A stretch of 5,538 nucleotides of DNA from Pseudomonadota bacterium (lineage in GTDB: Bacteria > Myxococcota > UBA9042 > PHBI01): assembly GCA_005772945.1 (NCBI GenBank), contig SXIE01000044.1, forward strand, positions 1-5,538. Direction: 5' to 3'. The position numbers and the translations under genes were made by a program. The notes under the pieces were generated by a model that was not told the origin of the DNA, made no database searches, and saw only the letters and a program-made list of their open reading frames with translations. Shown here in pieces: positions 1 through 5,538 of the stretch. Each line of letters begins with the position of its first letter. Positions within the stretch are counted from its first letter, which is position 1.

Positions 1-479
1 GAGGCCAGCGCCCGACCCGGCCCACGCGGTACGCTCGCAAACACCGGGACGTTCAGCCCCGCCGGCAGCGCCGGCCCCGCCGCAATACCCGCCGCGACCG
101 CTGCTGGTGGGACCGGCGCCGCATGCGCGACCACCGCCGCCGTGCCCGCCGCCGGCGTCGGACGCGGCGCGACAGCCAGCGCTGGTCCCGGCGCAAGGTC
201 CGCCGCATGCCCACCAGCAGCCTTCTGGAGCGGCGCGTCGCCCTCGGACTCCATCACGAACAAGGTCGCGCCGACCTTCACGATGTCGCCCGCCTTGTGC
301 GGCAGCTCGAGCACCTTGCCGCCACCCGGGCTCGGGATGACGACCGTCGCCTTGTCGGTCATGACCTCGGCCACCGGCTGCTCGGGCTTGAGCGCATCAC
401 CGGCTGCGACGAGCCACGCGACGAGCTCGCCCTCGATCATCCCCTCGGCCAAATCCGGCAGCTTGAATTCGAAGCGCAT
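1..479 (-). CDS. Lipoyl-domain protein, E2 (dihydrolipoamide acyltransferase)-like, N-terminal part
   Basis: The first 159 residues of a gene that runs off the left edge. Residues 1-80 form a clear biotinyl/lipoyl domain: it opens MRFEFKLPDLAEGMIEGEL, has the lipoylation motif VMTDKATVVIPSP with Lys43 as the predicted lipoylated residue, and continues GGGKVLELPHKAGDIVKVG. In the E2 family this swinging arm carries acyl groups between E1, E2 and E3. From about residue 82 the chain is an Ala/Pro/Gly-rich flexible linker, as is usual between E2 domains; the subunit-binding and catalytic domains, if present, lie outside the window. The ATG at 479 is preceded by GGAGAG (484-489) at a suitable distance, and the gene starts 38 bases after the E1-beta stop, so it is probably in the same operon. 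Which oxoacid it serves cannot be told, and a shorter lipoyl carrier without a catalytic core cannot be excluded. Confidence 0.88.
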   Translation of the reverse strand, partial: MRFEFKLPDLAEGMIEGELVAWLVAAGDALKPEQPVAEVMTDKATVVIPSPGGGKVLELPHKAGDIVKVGATLFVMESEGDAPLQKAAGGHAADLAPGPALAVAPRPTPAAGTAAVVAHAAPVPPAAVAAGIAAGPALPAGLNVPVFASVPRGPGRALA

Positions 480-517
480 CCGGCTCTCCGCGTCGAGATC
501 GTCGGACCTCGAGCTAT

Positions 518-1530
<1,013 letters not shown>

Positions 1531-1534
<4 letters not shown>

Positions 1535-2436
1535 GCGTCGTCCTCCGCATCGACCGGCCGCGACGCGGCCCCCGACGGCGGCGTGCCGCGCCCTTCAGCC
1601 TTGGCCCGCGCGCGATCGAGCGCGGTCTGCACCTCGCCGTCCAAGACGTGCTCGAGCTCGGCCGAGAGCAGCTGCCGGCTCTGGAGTTCCTTGGCGTCGA
1701 GCGGCTCGTAGGGCTCGTTGCCGTGGCGCGCATCGATCAGAACCGGCAAGACCGGCACGCCCGGCCGCGTCGAGCGCGCCTCGGCCAGCGCCCAGTACAC
1801 GCGGTGCGCCGAGTCCGACGGGGCCACGATGCGCTGGACGATCACGAGCCGCTCGATCGTCGCGCGCGCCCCGCGCAGGAGGAACACGACGCGCGCCTTC
1901 TTCTCGACGGCCATGAGCAGCGCGGCGGTCGTCTCGGGCTGCAGCAGCGCATTGGAGCCGATGCAGCAGAGCGCGATGGCGCCGGAGGCGCGCGTGGAGG
2001 CCGCCATGCCGAAGCCGACCGCCTCGGCCACGTGCCCGCCGTCGTGCCCGTAGGAGAGGACCGCTCCGGCCGCGGCGTCGACGATCGACGTGTCACCGCG
2101 CCGCGCCGCAAATGCTTGGTGTACCAACTGTTCGTGGGACATCCCGCGCGCGAGAGCGGCCGGCCAGTCGCGCTCGGTTCCAAACAGCATGTCGCCCGCC
2201 TCGAGCGCCAGCCCCGCTCCGATCAAAGCCGCCCGCGATCGCCCGGGGGCCGCGCGCGGCGCGATCTTGCCGGCGCGCCCGAGCCGCGCGAACAGCTCCT
2301 CGAGCCCGCGCGCGTGGACTTGCAGCTCGAAGGCCTTCGCCAGGATCTGCGCGTCTTGGCCGGCGTCGACGCCCAGCGACGCGAGCGCCGGGAGGCCCGC
2401 GACCGGTGCGACGGCGCCGAGCGATCCGTGCGTCAT
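1531..2436 (-). CDS. 2-oxoacid dehydrogenase E1 alpha-like subunit lacking the ThDP motif
   Basis: A 301-residue protein, shorter than usual E1-alpha (about 320-400). The E1-alpha architecture is recognisable: [23 protein letters not shown] (36-58) matches the early helix of the family, [20 protein letters not shown] (71-90) matches the IGQEA...DxxF..YRxH region, and [13 protein letters not shown] (133-145) precedes the cofactor region. The ThDP/Mg motif GDG-(about 26)-NN of active enzymes is replaced: an ungapped alignment puts GSN at 160-162 and Gly189-Ala190 at the Asn pair. The YRxH Tyr and His and the GxxMH loop are also absent, and the C-terminal third is shortened. Frame and codon usage stay consistent throughout, so a frameshift does not explain this. 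ATG at 2436 overlaps the lipA stop by 4 bases (ATGA), with GAGG just upstream; the 3' end overlaps E1-beta the same way. Likely a structural, regulatory or repurposed subunit, by inference. Confidence 0.82.
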
Positions 2437-3437
2437 GGGGCCTCGCGCGGCGTTGCGCTCTCGGCGGCGATGTCAGGCGCTTCGCGCCCTTCGCGAGGCG
2501 CTTCGCGCGCGAGGTGCGCCTTCAGAAAAAACTCGCCGGCGCGATAGCTCGAGCGCACGAGCGGCCCCGACGCGACATACAAGAACCCGAGCGCGCGCGC
2601 CTCGTCGGCCCAGCGCTCGAAGCGCTCGGGCGTCACGAATTCGACGACCGCGAGGTGCTTGGGCGAGGGCTGCAGGTACTGCCCGAACGTCACGACATCG
2701 CAACCGACGCCGCGCAAGGCGACCAGCACCGCGCGCACCTCGTCCTCCGTCTCGCCGAGGCCGAGCATGATCGAGGTCTTCGCGAGAACCCCACCAGCAG
2801 CGGCCGTCGTCTTGATGTGGTGAAGGACCGCCAGCGATTGCTCGAAGCTCGCGCGCGCGTCGCGCACCCCGCGCGTGAGGCGCGGCACGGTCTCGACGTT
2901 GTGGGCGATGACGTCGGCCCGCGCGTCCGCGATGCAGTCGACGCCCGCCATGCGCCCCTGGAAGTCCGGGATGAGGACCTCGACCAGGATCTCCGGCTTC
3001 AGGCGCTTGAGCTCGCGCACGCAGCTGGCGAAGTGCGCCGCCCCGCCGTCGGGCAGGTCGTCGCGGTTGACCGACGTGAGCACGATGTAATCGACGCCCA
3101 TCGCCACGACCGCGGCGGCCGCGTTCGCGGGCTCGTCGGGGTCCAGCGGCGCGGGCTTGCCGGTCGTGACCGCGCAGAAGCGGCAGCCGCGCGTGCACAC
3201 GCCGCCCATCAACATGATCGTCGCGGTGCCGCCGCTCCAGCACTCGCCGATGTTCGGGCAGTCGGCCTCTTGGCAGACGGTCCAGAGCGACAGCCCGGCC
3301 ATGCGCTCTTTGATCTGCTGGTAGCGTCCGCCACCGGGCGCCTGCACCTTCAGCCACGGCGGCTTGGGACGCCGCGCGCGCGCTTCGCGAGCGGGTTCGG
3401 ACGCGGGGGCTTGGGGCTGGACGATCGGGAACTTCAT
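2433..3437 (-). CDS. lipA: Lipoyl synthase LipA
   Basis: A 334-residue radical SAM enzyme that inserts two sulfurs into protein-bound octanoyl groups to make the lipoyl cofactor, in the cytoplasm. The auxiliary 4Fe-4S cluster motif [12 protein letters not shown] gives Cys55, Cys60 and Cys66; the radical SAM motif CTRGCRFC gives Cys81, Cys85 and Cys88; [28 protein letters not shown] (119-133), AHNVETV (178-184) and the C-terminal [10 protein letters not shown] (295-304), whose Ser binds the auxiliary cluster in this family, are all present. A low-complexity tail of about 25 residues (REAP repeats) follows. The ATG at 3437 is chosen because a good promoter lies just upstream; longer in-frame starts would cover that promoter. 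It is the first gene of the operon and is coupled to E1-alpha by a 4-base overlap, so its product probably lipoylates the E2-like protein encoded downstream, alongside other targets. Confidence 0.97.
   Translation of the reverse strand: MKFPIVQPQAPASEPAREARARRPKPPWLKVQAPGGGRYQQIKERMAGLSLWTVCQEADCPNIGECWSGGTATIMLMGGVCTRGCRFCAVTTGKPAPLDPDEPANAAAAVVAMGVDYIVLTSVNRDDLPDGGAAHFASCVRELKRLKPEILVEVLIPDFQGRMAGVDCIADARADVIAHNVETVPRLTRGVRDARASFEQSLAVLHHIKTTAAAGGVLAKTSIMLGLGETEDEVRAVLVALRGVGCDVVTFGQYLQPSPKHLAVVEFVTPERFERWADEARALGFLYVASGPLVRSSYRAGEFFLKAHLAREAPREGREAPDIAAESATPREAP
2475..2507. repeat. Short direct repeat in the 3' end of lipA
   Basis: AGGCGCTTCGCG occurs at 2475-2486 and again at 2496-2507, 21 bp apart, encoding repeated Arg-Glu-Ala-Pro-type residues in the C-terminal tail of LipA after the conserved core. 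It looks like local duplication in a dispensable tail. Confidence 0.5.
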
Positions 3438-3466
3438 GGCGGGAGCGCCTCGGGGCTTGCGCTCGG

Positions 3467-3496
3467 CGTATAGCCCTCGGCCGCAAACCCTGTCAA
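3467..3496 (-). promoter_or_regulatory. Sigma70-like promoter of the lipA-E1-E2 operon
   Basis: On the minus strand there is a perfect TTGACA (-35, 3496-3491), an 18-bp spacer and TATACG (-10, 3472-3467). Transcription would start near 3460, leaving a leader of roughly 20-25 bases before the lipA ATG at 3437. It stands out in this very GC-rich sequence and supports the chosen lipA start. No operator is evident over it. Confidence 0.6.
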
Positions 3497-3539
3497 AGCC
3501 CATCGCGCCCGCGCGCCGCGGGAATCCGACGCCGCTCGT

Positions 3540-3574
3540 GGACGTACGGGCGGCGCCGCGCGTAGCGTACCTCC
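3540..3574. promoter_or_regulatory. Imperfect inverted repeat in the divergent intergenic region
   Basis: Arms GGACGTACG (3540-3548) and CGTACCTCC (3566-3574) are complementary at 8 of 9 positions and flank a 17-base GC-rich centre. It lies between the lipA promoter and the exported-protein gene, ending 26 bases before that gene's start. It could be a regulator site or a leader hairpin for the plus-strand gene; with this base composition chance is possible. No convincing plus-strand -35/-10 pair was found in 3438-3600. Confidence 0.25.
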
Positions 3575-3587
3575 CCGCCCCCCTGAC

Positions 3588-3591
3588 GGAG
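3588..3591 (+). promoter_or_regulatory. Ribosome binding site favouring a TTG start
   Basis: GGAG lies 9 bases before TTG at 3601. The next possible start, GTG at 3619, has no Shine-Dalgarno-like sequence, and the in-frame ATGs upstream lie in or next to lipA. Starting at TTG gives a complete signal peptide. Confidence 0.5.
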
Positions 3592-3600
3592 TCACCACCC

Positions 3601-4494
3601 TTGAACACCCCAAACTCAGTGCGCGCTCGCCTCTTCGGGCCCCTTCTCGCCGTGGCCGTCGCCGTCACCAGCGTCCCCTTCGTCGCGGGCACGAGTTGGG
3701 CGGCCAAAGGCCCCAACCCGGCTTTCGAGAAGGTCGCGCTCCTCGACGCCGCGCGGGGCGCCGCCGCGAAGTCCGCCTACGGCGCGTGGATCGCCGGAAA
3801 CTGCGAGGCCCCGGCAGGTACCGAACGCACGCGCGCACTCACGCAGGCCGGCCTCGCCGACGACGCGTGCCTGGCCCCCGCCGCTGGCGACCCCGTCGCC
3901 TCGGGAGCGCTGCTCGAAGCGGGCGCCGACGAGGTGCTGCTGGTCGCCGCGAGCGGCCGCGCCGCGGCCGAGGGCGACCACACGTTTGCACTCATGCGCA
4001 AGCATGGCGACGCGTACCGCCTCGCGACGCACCTCGTGCTCGCCCGCGGCCTCAGCGCTCACGCACGCATCACAACCGGGGCCGGCACCGATCTCCTGCT
4101 CGTCTGCGCCGACGCGGGCAACATGGGCCACTACCCGAGCCGTTGCGGGTTCCTCGGTCTCGGCAGCTTCCGCAAGGGCGCCGAGACGCTACCACCCGAC
4201 GAGTCCTTCGCCGACGAGCTCGATCTGCTTACCGTCGACTCTGCCGCCTGCGGCACACACGCCTCGGTGGGCCTCGGCGCGATCGCGCTCGACGGCGACG
4301 CCCTGAAGATCGATCTGGTGATCGCCCGCGCACTGCAGCACAAGGCTCCCGCCGACAGACACGACGTCTGCACGCGCCGCACGTCCGCCGGGACCGAGCG
4401 CTTCCGCGTCGACTTCGACCTCCGCGGCAAGCACCCGCGCCGCACGACGCCGATCCCGCCCGCCGTCATCAAGGTGCTCGAGCGCCAGGGCTGA
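3601..4494 (+). CDS. Unrecognised exported protein with six cysteines
   Basis: I do not recognise this 297-residue protein. With a TTG start, residues 1-10 form a basic n-region (Arg8, Arg10), 11-30 a hydrophobic core ([20 protein letters not shown]), and SWAAK (32-36) a signal peptidase I site, cleaved after Ala34 or Ala35. There is no lipobox, so a soluble periplasmic or secreted protein is predicted. The mature part has exactly six Cys (68, 90, 169, 182, 217, 257), which would allow three disulfides. Two segments look alike, [10 protein letters not shown] (109-118) and [11 protein letters not shown] (163-173), as beta strands each followed by a loop, perhaps a repeated beta-rich unit. No membrane segment follows the signal peptide and no enzyme motif is visible. 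It is transcribed divergently from lipA and lies upstream of the oxidoreductase gene, which has its own promoter, so no functional link to either is shown. GTG at 3619 is the alternative start. Confidence 0.75.
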   Translation: MNTPNSVRARLFGPLLAVAVAVTSVPFVAGTSWAAKGPNPAFEKVALLDAARGAAAKSAYGAWIAGNCEAPAGTERTRALTQAGLADDACLAPAAGDPVASGALLEAGADEVLLVAASGRAAAEGDHTFALMRKHGDAYRLATHLVLARGLSAHARITTGAGTDLLLVCADAGNMGHYPSRCGFLGLGSFRKGAETLPPDESFADELDLLTVDSAACGTHASVGLGAIALDGDALKIDLVIARALQHKAPADRHDVCTRRTSAGTERFRVDFDLRGKHPRRTTPIPPAVIKVLERQG

Positions 4495-4515
4495 CGGACC
4501 TGCCACTGGCCCGCC

Positions 4516-4529
4516 ATAACGATCGTTCT
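4516..4529. promoter_or_regulatory. Palindromic operator candidate, distal copy
   Basis: ATAACG-AT-CGTTCT contains the perfect 10-bp palindrome AACGATCGTT (4518-4527) and matches the proximal 14-bp palindrome at 11 of 14 positions, the differences being in the 2-bp centre and one outer base. It is an AT-richer island in GC-rich DNA, centred 44 bp upstream of the second copy, about four helical turns. Confidence 0.5.
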
Positions 4530-4548
4530 AGATAGTTCTGGGCAGACC

Positions 4549-4576
4549 TTGCCTTCTTCATAACGCCCGTTATAGA
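4549..4576 (+). promoter_or_regulatory. Predicted promoter of the FAD oxidoreductase gene
   Basis: TTGCCT (-35, 4549-4554) and TATAGA (-10, 4571-4576) are separated by 16 bp, each matching the sigma70 consensus at 4 of 6 bases. Transcription would begin near 4583, giving a leader of about 57 bases to the ATG at 4640. The proximal palindrome fills most of the spacer and overlaps the -10, as expected for repression. Confidence 0.45.
4560..4573. promoter_or_regulatory. Palindromic operator candidate, proximal copy
   Basis: ATAACG-CC-CGTTAT is a perfect inverted repeat with 6-bp arms. It lies between the predicted -35 and -10 and covers the first bases of the -10, the classic place for a dimeric repressor (for example of the TetR type, by inference). 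No regulator gene is in the window, so the binding protein is unknown. Confidence 0.55.
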
Positions 4577-4639
4577 CCCTGCTGCCGGCACGCCCTCGGG
4601 GCGCGTCACTTCCTCTCGATCACGGCAGCGAGGCACACG

Positions 4640-5538
4640 ATGGGCGCGGATTTCGACACGATCGTCATCGGTTCGGGCGCGGGTGGCATGACCGCCGCGG
4701 TGGCGCTGGCCCAGGCCGGCCAGAAGGTCCTGGTCCTCGAGCAGCACGACGTCCCCGGCGGCTGGTGTCACTCGTTCACGCTCGGCGGCTACCACTTCAG
4801 CCCCGGCGTCCACTACATCGGCGAGGTCGCCCCGGGCGGCCGCCTCGCGCGCGTCTACGACGGCCTCGGCGTCGCGCAGGATCTCACGTTCATCGAGCTC
4901 AACCCGGACGGCTTCGACCACGTCCTCCTCGGCTCCGGCCCTTCCCAAGTCCGCTTCGACATCCCCAAGGGTCGCCAAGCCCTCGAGGATCGCCTGGTCG
5001 ACCGCTTCCCGAGCGACGCGCGCGGCATCCGCAACTACCTCGGCGCGGTGCAGCGGATCGGCGACCAGCTCGACGTGATGGGCAAGACGCATACGCTCGG
5101 CGGCAAGCTCGCCCTGCCCTGGCGCGCGCGCACGCTCCTCTCGCACCTTCCGCGCACGCTCGACGGCATGCTCGATCACCACGGCGTCCGCGATCCCGCG
5201 TGTCGCGCGGTCCTCTCGATTCAGGCCGGCGATCACGGCATGGCCCCGAGCGAGTGCCCCGCGGTCCTCCACGCCATCGTCCAGCACCATTACTTCGGCG
5301 GCGGCTTCTACCCGCAGGGCGGCGGCTTCGCGATCCCGCGCGCCTTCAACCGCGCGCTCAAGCGCCATGGCGGCGAGGTGCGCCTCAAGGCGCGCGTCGA
5401 TCGGATCCTCATCGAGGGCGAGGGCCGCAAGAAGAAGGCGATAGGCGTGCGGCTCGCCGACGGCACCGAGATCCGCGCCAAGCGCATCGTCTCGAACGCC
5501 GATCCCGAGATCACGTTCAACCGCTTGGTCGGCGCCGA
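4640..5538 (+). CDS. FAD-dependent oxidoreductase, phytoene desaturase / retinol saturase-like, N-terminal part
   Basis: The first 299 residues of a protein that continues past the right edge; relatives are usually about 480-600 long. The N-terminus is a Rossmann FAD-binding fold: DTIVIGSGAGGMTAAVALAQ (6-25) with GxGxxG at 11-16, the acidic ribose-binding Glu34 in VLVLEQHD, and PGGWCHSF (39-46), equivalent to the GG motif after the dinucleotide site in CrtI-type enzymes. GYHFSPGVHYIG, the later HHYFGGGFYPQGGG region and a VRLADGTEIRAKRIVSNADPE segment resemble all-trans-retinol 13,14-reductase-like (RetSat) proteins more than classical phytoene desaturases. Such enzymes saturate or desaturate polyene or isoprenoid substrates; the substrate here is unknown. 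ATG at 4640 has GAGG (4630-4633) 6 bases upstream. The promoter with palindromes directly upstream suggests control by a dedicated repressor. Confidence 0.88.
   Translation, partial: MGADFDTIVIGSGAGGMTAAVALAQAGQKVLVLEQHDVPGGWCHSFTLGGYHFSPGVHYIGEVAPGGRLARVYDGLGVAQDLTFIELNPDGFDHVLLGSGPSQVRFDIPKGRQALEDRLVDRFPSDARGIRNYLGAVQRIGDQLDVMGKTHTLGGKLALPWRARTLLSHLPRTLDGMLDHHGVRDPACRAVLSIQAGDHGMAPSECPAVLHAIVQHHYFGGGFYPQGGGFAIPRAFNRALKRHGGEVRLKARVDRILIEGEGRKKKAIGVRLADGTEIRAKRIVSNADPEITFNRLVGA

Noticed and set aside
2112..3473. 453-codon plus-strand open frame opposite lipA
   Set aside because: LipA on the other strand has all its cluster motifs; this frame shows no recognisable motif and is a high-GC shadow.
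3438..3716. N-terminal extension of LipA from an ATG at 3716
   Set aside because: It would overlap the lipA promoter and the exported-protein gene, and the extra 93 residues have no LipA similarity.
4495..4515. Terminator after the exported-protein gene
   Set aside because: No GC-rich hairpin followed by a T-run is present; the downstream symmetry is better explained as operators.
4469..5368. 299-codon minus-strand open frame opposite the oxidoreductase
   Set aside because: Low-complexity Ala/Arg/Glu/Val composition, no motif, and it covers the intergenic promoter and the Rossmann-fold coding region of the plus-strand gene.

Overview
This is a very GC-rich (roughly 70% or more), gene-dense window whose codons mostly end in G or C. 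Together with a 2-oxoacid-dehydrogenase-like operon and a retinol-saturase-like oxidoreductase, this suggests a high-GC Gram-negative bacterium, perhaps a myxobacterium-type (Myxococcota) lineage. That assignment is inference from composition and gene content, because no rRNA or other marker gene is present.

Left part, minus strand (3437 down to 1): one operon in the order lipA, E1-alpha-like, E1-beta-like, lipoyl-domain E2-like (running off the left edge). lipA/E1-alpha and E1-alpha/E1-beta overlap by 4 bases (ATGA), and the E2-like gene follows E1-beta after 38 bases. A good sigma70-like promoter (TTGACA, 18-bp spacer, TATACG) lies just upstream of lipA. LipA keeps its two cysteine motifs and C-terminal RSSY, and the E2-like protein has a textbook DKA lipoylation site. 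The two E1-like subunits between them have the E1 fold signature but have lost the thiamine diphosphate (ThDP) GDG...NN motif (alpha), the catalytic Glu (Asp instead) and the His-containing loop (beta). This coupling of intact lipoylation components with an apparently non-canonical or inactive E1 pair is the most interesting thing in the window.

Middle (3438-3600): a divergent intergenic region with the lipA promoter and an imperfect inverted repeat. It is followed by a plus-strand gene (3601-4494) for an unrecognised exported protein with a signal peptide and six cysteines, probably starting at TTG.

Right part (4495-5538): a 145-bp intergenic region carries two near-identical 14-bp palindromes, one of them inside a predicted promoter, ahead of a partial plus-strand gene for an FAD-dependent oxidoreductase of the phytoene desaturase/retinol saturase type. 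No tRNA, rRNA, CRISPR array, insertion sequence or convincing rho-independent terminator was seen.
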